Assembly: GCA_021234155.1 (NCBI GenBank)
Contig: JAJEKV010000050.1
Location: forward strand, 9,616,760-9,680,759
Origin: Isoetes taiwanensis
Lineage: Eukaryota; Streptophyta; Lycopodiopsida; Isoetales; Isoetaceae
Reading direction: 5' to 3'
Length of the DNA stretch: 64,000 nt
The notes beneath the pieces are model-generated. The model ran no database searches, had not been told where the DNA came from, and saw nothing but the letters and a program-made list of their open reading frames with translations. Position 1 is the first letter of the stretch. Every line of letters begins with the position of its first letter. This document shows, in pieces, positions 22,440 to 34,639 of the stretch. The position numbers were made by a program, and so were the translations under genes.

Positions 22440-23063
22440 TGGGGCCACATAGTCCCAGCGGCTCCTACACACAGGTCTATACTTGCACGTGATGAGGGCG
22501 CGGGCCCCCACCGGCCACCTGGCAGGTCCAAGAAGAGGGATCCACAAGCAGCGCCCTGGCGGTCAAAGCTCCTCCAAGAAGCGTACACCCAAAGGTAGGA
22601 CCCCACTACGGCCCACTACTTGTCCTCATATAACGGCTTTACAAAATTTCGTCATTCCCCGCTCGAGTGCCCAAGTAGTGGAGCACGCTTGTCATGATGA
22701 GGATCGAATTAGAAACCGTAGGGCACACCCGTGTTCTATATATTGTAGCATTTTTGCTCCTTCCTGGAGGGTTCGTGAGTGTTCTTTTTGTGTCACTACA
22801 GCGCACATGCCGGTCCGTTATTAGCTCTTTTTGAGCCTTCATTGTACACTTGTTTTGATCAATGGATTGCCGTGTTCTCCACAAGTGTCTTGTGTGTTTC
22901 ATTGTGTATTGCAATTCTTTGTTTTATCCGAAGTTTTCTTGTTCTTTTTTCCTCTCAAGTAGCAAAAAATCGCGACAAGAGTGTTCTCGGGATTTACCTA
23001 TCGGGACTTCAAGGATCTCACGAGATCCGCCCCTCAGCGATCCCCGTGTTCGGACCCCAAACA
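22440..23063 (+). repeat. 5' LTR of the gypsy element
   Basis: It shares long blocks with 28873-29489: aggtctatacttg, caaagctcctccaagaagc, ccaagtagtggagcac, tatatattgtagcatttttg, attgtacacttgttttgatc and aagttttcttgttctt. Both LTRs end in ccccaaaca. A TATA-like tctatatattg lies at about 22735-22745. Sequence after it (gcgcttcgttgccggg) resembles the gcgccgttgccgggg primer-binding site common in plant gypsy elements, but imperfectly. Confidence 0.85.
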
Positions 23064-23759
23064 CCGGGCGCTTCGTTGCCGGGCTCACTTCAAAGTCGTA
23101 TTGATACCATGTTCAATCCCTTCTTTACTCGGCGATATTCAACACCGGATGGAGTCAAGACGCCGCCGCCATGAATCGCCCGACGCCTCCCGCAGAATAT
23201 GTCCACATACACCCTGGTTCGATTGTCTCTTCTCCGCGGTAATGCCGCGCAATGTTCCCACCTACACCACGATTAACTTTCCCGCAGACCTCCCCTGTGG
23301 AAGGTCGCCATTGTTCCGCTTCCCTCGCTCGCCATTATCATGCGCGGTCGCAATACGACCCTTGAATTTACTCCACCTAATCCCCAACTCAAGATCCGGA
23401 GGTAACCACCGCAATTTTCTTTCTCCGAACATCTCGCAAAAATGTTTTCTATTGTAATCTTTCTTTAGGGAACTTGATTTGCCACCGCTTCCACCTTTTG
23501 TCAATTCCCCTACCGCTCGTTCCTTTAATCGCTTCCCACACGCCGCTCATGCCCGTCACAACCTTTTGTTCCCACTACAACCGCCAATTACCTCTTTTTA
23601 CTAATCTCACACAACCTATGCTGGTTCTACCTGTCGCAAAGAACCAACACCTCCCGGTTTTTTTTTCCACAAATGCAAACACCCATTCATCGCCGACTCC
23701 TACACATGCTTTAAAACTCCAATATCCACTCTTTGAAATGATAAAGGTAAACACATAGA

Positions 23760-24480
23760 CCAGTGCTCAGGCTCACATGGATGAATTTGAGTCACTGCAG
23801 ATCTCAATGGTCACTCCGATCCAAAACTAAAATTCCACATCTTTTCAACCACCTCGTGGAGCACCCCACCTAATGGTCGATGGCAAACAAAAGCCACTTT
23901 GGAAACAAGATTGGATACACATGAAGACCTTTTTCTTTCCCATTACGGCACCCTTTAAGCGGATGATCAACAACCTGGCGAACGACCTCAACACACTCAA
24001 GCAGAACCTGTGAGAATCGCCAGACTTTTGCGGACCGATTGGCAGATCTTAGTCAACAAGTTGAAGGAATTTCCAACCCAAAGCCAAATTCTAGTGTGGT
24101 TTCTTCAAGGCTTACCCTCTCACATCCGATTTATGACCGAGTATTTATGCCCCAAGACATTACAAAGAAGCCATTGAATTAGTCAATCACTGCTCATGTT
24201 TCCACGCTGCAGATCAAGCCACGATACTCCCATTTCCTAAAACACCTTGTACGCAAGACTCGACTGCCTCCACGGCAGTTCCCAAGATAACATTTGGTGT
24301 ACTATTTTGCCAAGATTCGGGACATCGGGCGAATGAGTGTAACTTCGCGGATAGCATGATCCATTGCAAACGCCGCAACATGCGTAACCACACCATCAAG
24401 AATGTACAAATCCGCGACCAAACTGTGCTCGACATCGCCTTGTTCACCAAGTGCGTATGTACCCAATGCAAACTCAACCA
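23760..24480 (+). pseudogene. Gypsy gag remnant with zinc knuckle
   Basis: Frames over this region contain KEAIELVNHCSCFHAADQAT and then FCQDSGHRANECNFADSM near 24305-24355. The latter keeps the CX4HX4C half of the gag zinc knuckle that binds element RNA. The first cysteine of CX2CX4HX4C is missing. Several frameshifts lie upstream. A Q/N/T-rich, low-complexity stretch follows at 24460-24860. Confidence 0.6.
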
Positions 24481-25379
24481 CGCATTACGTGCACGACCCA
24501 CGACAAACAACAACAACCCGGCAACAATAACAAGAACCACAACATTGGACCTCTCTCGCTCCACTTTTTGATCCAAGCAAGTCCCAATGTTTCAACTGGC
24601 GGACCAATGGGGTCATCACCATGGTCTGATTGTCCTCAACTTCCTCAAGTTCAAATACAAATTCCCGGCACCAATCAAACCCACGACGGTCGTCTTTACA
24701 CCTTTTCAAGTATATGGGAAGCCAAGGAAGGCAAGGCCCACGCCCGCTCAAAAGCCACCACCACACCACCACAACAACAACCACGCCAAAGAAACAACTC
24801 AAAACAATTGGATGATCAACTCCAAGAAGAAATTTACCATGCAATCAACACCAGCCTTTGAATCCTCCAACCGGATTGAGGTTCTCCCTCATTCCCTCAC
24901 TCCATAAGCACCCCCGCACCAAGTTTTTGCCCGATTATTCGTATCACCGAAAGCCATCAACCAAATCACTCATTTTGCACCCAATCTGGATCAACTACTT
25001 CCTCATGTTCAACCTAAACTTCGCGAAAAGTCTGCTTCAACTCATCGAACGTCGCATGTAAGGCACTTTCAAGTCCGCCAATGCTACCACGATCCCCAGC
25101 CGCGACCACCTAATGCCACGACATCCGCAACACCACCACTCAACATTGCCGCTGAAGTTTAATTCTCCTCAACAATGTAGCGACATCTATTCATCCGAGC
25201 AACAACAACCCACTGATCCACCACAACTACCCTGCAATCCCTCCCCTGAACTTCAACAAGAACTTGCTAAAATCAAAATTCCTCTCAGCCTTACGACTAT
25301 CCTACAACTATGTCCAAAGACTACGAAGCACATTTTACAAAACCTCAGATATCTTGCACGTACGCCACATCAACACCCA

Positions 25380-25665
25380 CTGCATGCACATCGCAATAAA
25401 AGGTCGTTCACCATGTTCAGATCGATGGTGGCAGCAAATAATCTTATTACGATAATCTCTCGTATCGACAATTGGGCATAAGGGAGCTCCATACACGCCT
25501 GACATCAAGCTTGCGAATGGCCATATCACGACCCCACAAGGAGTTACACAACCAATAAAAATAATATTGAGATCTACAATTTACCATGGAATTCGTTTTG
25601 AGAGCAGAGAAGATCCCGGAGATTATGAAATGTTAGTAGGACGACCCTTTTGAGACAAGCTAAAA
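25380..25665 (+). pseudogene. Gypsy aspartic protease remnant
   Basis: The active-site loop is readable as IDGGSK at 25421-25438, a D-G-G-S variant of D-S/T-G. After a frameshift the sequence reads SLVSTIGHKGAPYTPDIKLA and NGHITTPQGVTQPIKIIL, then ends in DYEMLVGRPF. The spacing and the terminal GRPF (GRPW in relatives) fit the retropepsin fold. In this family the protease cleaves the gag-pol polyprotein. Confidence 0.7.
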
Positions 25666-26369
25666 GCATTCACTGGCCACAGATCAACTTGTTATCACGC
25701 ATGGCAAGCTCATCGTTAATTTATGGATCCGACCCATGGCCGACCATTTCAGAGATCACGGCAATCGACAAAGGACTCAACAAGTTTGCAACACCTATCA
25801 CCATTACAAACCAAGGGTTTGCCACTCACTCTGACTTGCCTTTAATACAATCAACCATGGGAAGACATGGATATTGATAAAGGCATAGCAACGCTGGTTG
25901 ACCCCTATTTGACACCTTGTAACAACGCCACATTGGTTCCACATGAGGAGACGGTGACTTCAAAATCCTCCTCCCTGCTCAAGAAGACACCACACCAACT
26001 CCTAGTGGCACGCCACTATTTTTCAAAATTGTCAACATGAACATCCTGTCAGACTCAGTGAGCCAGCCCACACCGTTTCGTCAGATGATCAAGTCATTCC
26101 ACATTCAAACTCCTCGTAGTAGACATAATTGATATTGGAACAAATCAACCAATCCATTGGCACGCAGCGACCTCACGCCAAATTATTCGTGGAGCAAGCC
26201 ATTCGCGCTATTCAAACGCTTTCTAAGCACATCTTTGCTTGAGCTACAAAGACCTCAGAGGTATCAAGCAAGAATTGGGACAACTCTCGATTCCACCAAG
26301 CCGATGCTACGACCCATCTAGCAACGATGCATTCGCTAACCCAAACTACCGTGAAAAAGGTTAAAGCCG

Positions 26370-27155
26370 AAATTGACAAGCTTTTGACGCTGGACTTATC
26401 TTACGAGGTCAAACATTCAGAATGGGTAAGTCCTATTGTTATTGCCCCTCAAACATAATGGAAAAATTACGTTTGTGTGGGATTATAGAAAACTCAATCA
26501 TCACCGCCTAAAAGGGATCATTTCCCTCTCCCCTTCACGCGATCAAGTGTTGGAAGATGTAGCAGCCACGAGATGTACTCCTTCATGGACCGGCTTCTCG
26601 GTTATAATCAAATATCCATTCGAAGAAGATCAACTAAAGACTACCTTCACTACTCCATGGGGTACCTTTGTTACAAAGTCGCTCCTTTTGATTGTCAAAC
26701 TCACCATCCACATTTTCACGCATTATGCTTGCTGTTTTCAAGAGTACATGCAAGTTCATCCCTTCTGCAAGTCTTTCGGATGACTTCTCCACTTACACCC
26801 ACGTTATGGACCATTTGGTAAAACTTGAACTAGTTTTTCAACGGGATGAATCTGAATTAGCCTCAATCCGAAAAAGTGCACCTTAAATGTCACCTGGTGT
26901 ATTTCTCGGACATGTCGTTGAGTCGACCGGCATTACAACGGACCCAGCCAAAATCAGCCGTGTCATCGAGCATATCCACCTGCGAACATCAAGGACACAT
27001 CGTTCCTTTCTTGGCAAAGTCAACTTCTATGCCACCTTTATTCCGAAATGGCACCGCCGCATCCAATTCAAACCGACCGGAAATCCATACACATGGACTT
27101 GGACATCGATGCAAATCAAGCTTTTTAAAGAACTCAAAGTCAAGCTCACGTAGTT
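26370..27155 (+). pseudogene. Gypsy reverse transcriptase remnant
   Basis: Recognisable in shifted frames: VKAEIDKLLTLDLSYEVKHS, SEWVSPIVIAP, GKITFVWDYRKLNHHRLKG, HFPLP, MYSFMDRLLGYNQISIRR (motif A, with the catalytic Asp in FMD) and FTTPWGTF. The YxDD box position near 26780 has decayed to SLSDDFSTYTHVMDHL. Then come GVFLGHVVESTGITTDPAKI and FLGKVNFYATFIPKW, the connection to RNase H. It cannot be translated as one frame. Confidence 0.8.
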
Positions 27156-27169
27156 CCCTTCCCCGCTAG

Positions 27170-27660
27170 TACCACCTCAATGGGACAAACCATTCCATGT
27201 CCATGTTGATGTTTCAGGCTTTTATGCGATTGAGTCGTTTCTAGCTCAAGAGTATGCACCAAATCGACAAGCCCATCGATAATGCACGCCAGAAAAACTC
27301 AATCTCGGCCAGCAACTATTCGCCACTAAAGGGAAGCCCTTGGCCTTATCTTTTGTGTACAACGCCGACACTATCTTCTTTTGGTAGTCAAATTCCCGCT
27401 TTTATGTGGATCATCAAGCTCTTCTATATTTAATCAATAAGCCAAACCCCACGGGCCGAATTGCTCGATGGATATTGATATTGCAAGAGTTTGCCCCTTT
27501 TGAAATTATTCACAAGCCGGGACGCGCTCACACGGTCCCCGACTATCTTTCACGCATACACACGGATGATCCCTCGGAAGGAGTTCACGATGCCCTTCCG
27601 GATGCTCAACTGTTCGGTCACCGCCACGCCATTGGTACCTACGACTATCAACGCCCTCCT
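27170..27660 (+). pseudogene. Gypsy RNase H remnant
   Basis: FHVHVDVSGFYAIESFLAQE carries the first acidic residue region (DVS for the usual DAS). PEKLNLGQQLFATK corresponds to the conserved Y-s-E-kELlA stretch. The best block is YVDHQALLYLINKPNPTGRI followed by ARWILILQEFAPFEIIHKPG and DYLSR at 27400-27560. This segment is open for over 120 codons (27406-27771). Confidence 0.85.
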
Positions 27661-27869
27661 CACGCGCACTCTCGCCAAGTGACCACGCCTTCTCGTGAAG
27701 ACAACTTCGCGATAAACAACAATTCCTTCGCTGGCACGATTATACGATGGTTGCTGGCCATCTCTTTATAAATGTGGCAAAGACAATGTGCGGACGATGT
27801 GTTCTTCCTCACGAAGTCCCCCGATCTAGTCAAACAAGCCCGAAGGACTTGGCAAGTGGTCATTTCACG

Positions 27870-28850
27870 TGAGACAACACGCAAGCGAAACTCCTCCTTG
27901 CCGGGTATTACCGCCCACGCTTTCAAAGATGCTCACAAATACACACGCCGCAGGATGTTTGTCGAGGCTTGGTAGACCCACGCCCGCGGATTTCATTCCT
28001 CCGCCAATAGCCACGCCTCTCCCCTTTGCCAAATGGGGTATGGATTTTGTTGGTCCCATGGACCCACCTCGCAATCAACACTAGGGGCACGCGCTACATT
28101 CCTAGTCTTCACCGGAATTATGCAACCAAATGGGCTGAAGCGCGTGTGCTCTACACCTCGACAACACCGGTACGCTTAGTACGACTAAGGTTCTCTACAA
28201 GAACATCATCACGCCGATTTGGATGCCCACCTCTGATCAAGGTCAATTTCCAAAGATGGAGACAAGAATTCGACTACCGGGTCAAAGAACATGCGATTGG
28301 ACACCCACTGCAATTGCAAAGAGACAAACGTTGGGACCCACGCCATCCGCAGACGAAAATGGCGAGGATGAGACTTTGGACAACACCAACAACCGGATAT
28401 ACATGCCCAAGCGTTCGTGGAAGACGCCTGTAATGCAATTTCGGTATTGTAACCTTCCTTGCCAAGGCCAAAACTTCGAAGGATCCATCCGTATTTTACG
28501 GCAAGCGTAATTCCCCGGCAAAGACTCATGACCATACCCGCAGTATGCAAACGCTAGTGCCGATCCATTTTTGCAACCCCAATGCAAATGCCGAAAGTTC
28601 GGGTTGGACCTTTGTCTTATACATGGAGATCACAAATCTTCCATCCGAGATCCACGCCACTGAGAACATGATTTCCGGCTTTCTCATAGGAGCAGCCGAA
28701 TGTTTGGCATCCGGGACTCAAGCAAATGCGAAAAGAGACTTAACAACACTCGGTGAATACAAGAAGCTGAGCCTCCCTCATCTCTATATTCAAGATCGAA
28801 AAGATGAACGAGGATTCCCACCCCTGACCATGCCCCTTTCTAGCCAATAA
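27870..28850 (+). pseudogene. Gypsy integrase remnant
   Basis: The clearest integrase mark is PIATPLPFAKWGMDFVGPMD at about 28003-28065, the start of the catalytic core (KWGMDFVGP). RGTRYIPSLHRNYATKWAEA follows in a shifted frame. Later motifs (the second Asp and Glu, and the C-terminal domain) are scattered among stops. The zinc-binding HHCC domain upstream is only hinted at. Confidence 0.75.
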
Positions 28851-28857
28851 GTGTAGC

Positions 28858-28872
28858 TTTGGTAGGGGGGAG
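28858..28872 (+). other. Polypurine tract of the gypsy element
   Basis: The purine run GGTAGGGGGGAG lies directly before the TG that opens the 3' LTR at 28873. In LTR elements this tract primes second-strand synthesis. It confirms the plus orientation and sets the 3' LTR start. Confidence 0.8.
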
Positions 28873-29489
28873 TGTTTAGCCCCCAGGCCCCCGCGCACAA
28901 TAGGTCTATACTTGCCGCATGAGGGCGGTGGGTCCCACCGCCACCTGTCCAAGAAGAGGGATCCGAGGCGCCCACCTGCGGGTCAAAGCTCCTCCAAGAA
29001 GCGGACCCAAAGGTAGGACCCCACTGAGGCCACTACTATCCGTTAGCACCACGCTTTACGCGGCCTCGCATTCCCCGCCTCGAAAAGCCCAAGTAGTGGA
29101 GCACGTTGTCGTGATGAGGATCAGATTCAGGGCCCGTAGGGCCAATCCGCGGTTCCTATATATTGTAGCATTTTTGCTCCTTCCTGAGGGTTAGTGTTCT
29201 TTTATTGTCACTGAGGCAGAGACATCTTTGCCGGGTCGCCAAGCTTTTGAGCCTTCATTGTACACTTGTTTTGATCAATGGATTGTCGTGTTCTCCACAA
29301 AAAGTGTCTTGTGTGTTCATTGTGTATCAAATTGCTGTTTTTATCTCGAAGTTTTCTTGTTCTTTCCTCACATTGCGAAGTAAAAATCCCGCGTGACAAG
29401 AGTGTCACCGGGGATTTACCTGCCGCCGGACTTCAAGGATCTCCTGTGAGACTGGCATCCCTCGAGCGATCAGGTTCTAACCCCAAACA
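28873..29489 (+). repeat. 3' LTR of the gypsy element
   Basis: It begins tgtttagcccccaggc and ends ccccaaaca. Compared with the 5' LTR there are many small differences and indels despite long identical blocks. Many of the differences fall in CTG/CAG/CCG-rich words. Taken at face value this implies an old insertion, but consensus error is an alternative. Confidence 0.9.
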
Positions 29490-30540
29490 CCTCGATCCAC
29501 ATTTGTTCCAGGCTTGGGTGGAGCCAGTTAACCAGATGGGGTCCAGGGTGTGGGGCCCAAGCAGGCTTTGGCGACTTGAAACTAACTTAGAGCCCGGAGT
29601 CCAAGGTATTTTTGACAGCAGGCACTTTGGGGGTCAAGCCCCTCGGGCCATTATCGATCTTGTTGCGAGGAGCGGATTCATGCTCCGCGGCAAAGATGTT
29701 CTAGATAGACATTATTGTTTATTTCCCGAGGGAAGGTGGCTGAAGATGTGGGCACTTATCCTACCCCGCGAGACTTGGCTTTAATGAGAGCCCGACCCAC
29801 TCATGGCTTGTTGGAAGGACAAAGAGAGCCCAATGGTTTGTATTTGGAATGTAGGCGCACATAGGTGTGTCCAAGTACCAAGGCAGCCGTAGGGATAAGG
29901 CCGAGGGGGTACTTGGACTCTTGTTTCACTGGGGAAGCTCACGGGACCACCATGCTCGGAACAGCAAAGATGGCACACTACAAACAACACATAAATCCCA
30001 CCCTGGTTTGAGGCCGCAAAATCTACTTGGCGTTCTCAGTTCCCATGAAGAAGCGCAGGATCATCATCCATTGAGCGAGGGGGCCCACCATCTTTGGCTT
30101 TTGAGGCGAGCCAGTTGGGTTGAGAGCCAGACCGATTTGTCGATGTTGGCCCGGCGGGAGTTGTTGAGGATGAAAGCCATGCCTTCCAGCTGTCGGCCTA
30201 TAGTCGATCCCTCGGCCGCACGTTCTCTTGGTGCGACTGGTTCCCTCCGACGAGCTTCTTCAAGATGCCGCCGCTCGGGATCCCTTGGCCCTACCTCCGG
30301 AGGTTTTGGATCCGTGGGACTCTCACCCTCCCTCAGCCACCGAGGTGCGAGGAATTCATGTGTATATATATTTGCATATTTATGCCGCTTGCCAGGCTTG
30401 TGCCTTTACCGGGTTCCTCGTAAGGGGGTTTAATCCGCAGCAACGGGCTTGCTGCACCTGTAATTTGGGTCCCATAGGCTTCATTGGCCTCCTCACGGGA
30501 CGATATAAAAGAACCTTCCTTCCTTCCTTCCTTCCTTCAC
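29490..30540 (+). mobile_element. LINE-G, long copy, 3' portion after the gypsy insertion
   Basis: The LINE reading resumes with HLFQAWVEPVNQMGSRVWGP at about 29498, then GGQAPRAIIDLVARSGFM. The copy continues with TLQTTHKSHPGLRPQNLLGV near 29970, and VVEDESHAFQLSAYSRSL near 30155 is the remains of the CxxC...H...C zinc motif. The 3' module follows: gggttcctcgtaagggggtt (stem), TTTGGGTCCCATAGGC and GGGACGATATAAAAG at about 30465-30513. The copy ends in a short TTCC microsatellite (30520-30538). Together with 18441-22439 it makes a LINE of roughly 5 kb. Confidence 0.85.
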
Positions 30541-33283
30541 TATAATAATATTCAGGCATAATGCCAAATGTAAGGATCTTTGTTAGCAGACAGGCCAATT
30601 TAATATGTCAAAGAAACCTTAAGCGACATAATTCTTAGTCCACGCATGCTTGTATATCCAATTATGCACCAGATCTGAGATAAACATCTAAAAAACAAGG
30701 TATCCAGCATCTAATGCTTCTACTTTGATTATTCATGTTGCTGTCATAAGGAATCACCTTTGAAAGCGGATCTAAGCATGAATTATTTCAAACTATCACA
30801 AAGGTCAGTAGCAACTTAGATCTTACTTTATGCATGCTGTTAAATCGATTAATGCCACAAAACAGAGATTATTCCAAGCTAGGAACGTAGCACCTTAATG
30901 GCTTCTTTGTTTTCTCAAGTTTAACATGAAGTTTTAGATCTAAGCTAACTTCCATTTACTGCTTAATTTTACATAATTTTACAGGATGCATCTAAGATTC
31001 AAAAATCCTTTCAAAAGAATTTTAACCTCCCAAACCTTTGAAGTGCGCCTCATGGCAATGGAAGAATCTGGTGGTGTTGAGTCCTTAGAACCGTTTGCAA
31101 CTTCGTTGTTGTATATGAAATCCTCCCCATACTCTTTTGTTTGAAACTATACCATCTGCATCAGTTGCAGTATCCTTCCCTTTACCAGTGGAGATGCTCA
31201 GCGCCTCAAACTCTTTCTATTTTGCAGAGCCTCCAGAGCCCTGGTTATGCAAGATAAACCTTCCGTTTCTTACGAGATCTGGCTGCCTTATTTGGAAAAA
31301 CCCTGTACCTATTACCGATAGTTCCAAGGAGGGAGACCCTTCCATGCAGGCCACGAGCTCCATGACAACCGTGATGCCCATTCCTTGGTCTTTCGTTCCA
31401 TGATTTCATTCTGCCCTATGTTAGTTGTGCCCTAAATCTTTTTTTTAACCACTGACGTTAGGTAAAAGTTCAACTTACCCAATTTTCACATTTTCTGCCT
31501 TGTCTAGGTCTGGGCATAGTCAAGTCCCATTAGTTATACACCTTACCAAGGTAATAGAGAATATGTTTAATGCAAATGCTTCTCATTTGTTGATTTTTCT
31601 TTTGAGCATCATACCTTAGCCATCTGGGTTTCATGCTTATGAAAATATCTATATGTTGTGCAGATCTTAATGTCCCATTATGCACCAAGCCAAATGCCCA
31701 TATGATTGCCTTGTTCTAGTCATTTCCTGCAGATACATGTCCTGCAGCAATATTCAGATCATTTATGTATTTGTATTGTTGTTAGTTGAGCCTATATACA
31801 TCTTTAAGGTGTAGATGCCATTTTTAAGGGCCTATATGCCTTCCTAGTGTCTTCTTTGAGCCATAAAATGCCTATAAAAAAAGGAGCGAGAAAACTTTTA
31901 AAATCTGTTCAAACAGACGTTTACCTTTCATGGACTTTTGCAAAGACCATTTCAGGCCAATTTGCAGCCTTAAGCCAAAACAGGTGCAAATTGCCTTAAG
32001 CCTTGAGAATGGTTAATCTTTATTTAAGCAAAATAATTAATGAGAGTCTATAGCCAACAATCGATTCAAATACATAAGATCATGTAAAGACCAGCGAGAG
32101 ATACTTTATCCTTATTCAAAAGATTATTGTCGCCATATCATTCTTAAAAGAGAGGAAATAAGTCATATACAACAGTACCTTGTATATGCATTATACATAA
32201 TAATTTATAGAATACCATTTTTGCCAGTAATTTTTCAGCAAGAATTGCTTATTGAAAGTTCTAGTAGAATTATAGCCCTCCTTTATTAAATCACGAAAAC
32301 ACAACAAGGAGCAAGAAACCCTGTTATCTGCAGTAGAACCAAAGGACAATTAGCCTTAATCAGGGTAAGAGCCTAAGCTACTAATAGGTAAGCTATAGGT
32401 TTCTTGAGCTTATCGCCCTTCACCTCATTTATTCTCAAAAATACAATAGAAGTATGTAAAGCAGCTGCAAATGTTATGTACAACTCATAGCACTAGAATG
32501 ATTAAGTTATGAGTGTCAAAGCACAATTAGTATTATTCTTGGAAACACTATACTTTTGCCCAAGTTTGGGTGTAGCACTTCCGAAATTCCCAAAGATTAC
32601 TCCACAATAACAACCCAAAGACTTCAAATTATAAATTCAGATTATTAGGTCTCAATTCACTACAACATCAGTTATGCTTTTCGTGTGCATGTCACTGATT
32701 AGTTCTATATAGAGCAGCTGCCTATGCAAAATGTGAAACCTATATGCTGATATATCAACTTTAAAGTGCAAACATCGCTGTCATGCGACATGCAGAACAG
32801 AGATAACAAGACAAGCATGTATCATTTAACCCCTTGGGTCACCATGGCAGCAACACAAGAGCTAAACACAGCAAAACTGAGATGCCATATGCTTTGAACA
32901 CTTACAACCATGGATGTGCACAACTAGCATGAAGAGTTTTCATTATTAAACAGGAACTTATCAAGTATGTTAATGAGCAGCTAATCGTATTAGAGCCTAT
33001 TTTCAAATAAAGAAAATGCTCTTACAGACAATGAAGCTATTACCACTTAGAGCATCTGCTAGGCAATAATAAATCCCCCAAAGCTCCATTTAATTAAAGT
33101 GGGTTAGACCCTGACGTTTGGAACTCATACTGAAAATGAAACTCATACTGACAAAATTTAAGTTTTGCATTGAATCATTGCTAGATTTTCACATCATATA
33201 ACAAGAACTGGTTCATAATATTTTCTTACAAAATTTCCAAATAAATAGTTGAGAAAGTTTACAAAAACCCAGAGCGGGATGAG
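30541..33283. other. No gene recognised
   Basis: Moderately AT-rich sequence. A minus-strand segment at about 31400-31030 reads somewhat like protein (GTGFFQIRQPDLVRNGRFIL, then DTATDADGIVSNKRVWGGF), but it has stops and no known motif. No repeat structure or terminal features were found. Confidence 0.4.
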
Positions 33284-33519
33284 ACCGAAAAAGGGAGAGG
33301 AAGGGGAGAAGTTGAGAGAAGTCATGGAAGGGGATAAGTTAGAAGAAGAGGGGAGGGAGGAAGTTCAAAAAGGGGAGAAGTTGGGGGTGGAGTGTGGAAG
33401 GGGTGTTGGAGAGGGGGGGGGTTAGAAAGTGGGAGTGAGAAGAGGGGGCAAGGGGAAGTGGATAGAATGGGAAGAGTTGGGGAAGAGGTGAAGGGGTAAG
33501 GGGGGAGTGGGGGGGAAAG
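33284..33519. repeat. G-rich polypurine tract
   Basis: About 235 bp made almost wholly of G and A on the plus strand, with single T interruptions. It includes runs of nine and seven G and repeated ggggaagtt-like units. The complementary strand gives a false Pro/Ser/Leu-rich open frame. Such tracts can form triplex or G-quadruplex structures, but that is not shown here. The short repeat gccaaaacaa(t/c)taaag at about 33519-33550 closes it. Confidence 0.85.
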
Positions 33520-33550
33520 CCAAAACAATTAAAGCCAAAACAACTAAAGG

Positions 33551-34560
33551 GTGATGTATCCCCTTGATGCTATCTACATGAGCTAGATTAGCCCCTATTT
33601 ATTAAAATATTAAAGCTACTTATCTATTATTAGTAGATTTTTGTTTCGGAAGATGTTTCTACACTCATCTCATTCATTGTTTCTTTCGTTCATTGCAGAA
33701 GCTTAGCAGTACATTTTGGTGCAACTATGGATAGAGCCACACCAAGATCTTCTTGTTATGGCAGAGAATTACTAACTTTTTGCCAAACAGCTCATCCCAT
33801 CACCCCAATAAAAACTTTAGACGAAAAGCCTCCCATGTTTAAAAGATGATGTAAATTGCACCTAGAAGGCTCTGTGAAAAATATTTGCAAAGCCACCTAT
33901 CGCAAGTAAGTATGAGCCCAAAGTTCTAACTTTCCAAGCCACCATAGCATCTACAACTTAGATGCTCTCCACCATCTCTAGACAATACGTCGTATGAAAC
34001 CCCCGTGCCAGTAGACCCAGTGTAAGGGAGGAACTACAAACACCTACAATCCTCTAAGAATCTAGAGTGTTGGCTAACATTTACCACTGTCCCGTACTAG
34101 TGGCAAATGTAACCTCACCAATCCCTAGAAGATCCCTTAAGATAGGCCAACATGCTCATCTACCATTGCTTGCATAAAGCTCCCTATGATGAGCACTCAA
34201 TGCACCCATTCCAGTATCAATACAATAAGGAAAACACAAGTCTATAAAACATCATGGTATCACTTGAGTATTGGTAAATCCATGACATGAAGATTATATA
34301 CCTATCTCACCAATATAGCAGGGTCCTTTAAGATAAGCCTTATGGCTTAGCCTTACATAAGGAGTGAATTATTAAGAAGTCTATAGACCCATAGCTATTT
34401 GGCTTTCGTGCTAAGGTGGTGATACTAGCCCCAAGGTGATTGTGCTACACATTCTAAATGAGGTGCACCCTGGACTACCATAATCGTCGAATTTGTCGAT
34501 CCTACGCCCAGAGCGTATGTTGGAGCCTCTGGGCACCTTTCTTTTCGCTTATGGTTATTT
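33551..34560. other. No gene recognised
   Basis: No coding frame, tandem repeat or element terminus could be supported in this kilobase. The text has many short stops in all frames and average plant intergenic composition. Confidence 0.4.
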
Positions 34561-34639
34561 ATGATTGGGGGCGCCTATGATTTTGAAATATCAAATACGT
34601 GTTCACCTAACTTTGCCTAAGGTTTTAGAATATGAAAGA

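Larger units (their letters stand above)
22440..29489 (+). mobile_element. Ty3/gypsy LTR retrotransposon inserted in LINE-G
   Basis: This is a complete element of about 7.05 kb in domain order gag, protease, reverse transcriptase, RNase H, integrase (Ty3/gypsy order), between two LTRs of about 620 bp. The coding region is broken by many stops and frameshifts. The LINE reading continues on both sides: GRLLTLMQNKS before, and HLFQAWVEPV after, which matches SHLFKVLVEPV of the 2.5-kb copy. The element therefore interrupted a LINE-G already in place. The exact 5' edge is uncertain by about 20 bp, and no clean target duplication could be read. Confidence 0.9.

Noticed and set aside
18441-29489. 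Repeat-induced point mutation as the cause of decay
   Set aside because: Differences between paired repeats are not dominated by C-to-T changes and include many indels. Consensus error or ordinary decay fits better.
33322-33528. Pro/Ser/Leu-rich minus-strand open frame
   Set aside because: It is the pyrimidine strand of the polypurine tract read as protein. The composition alone explains it.
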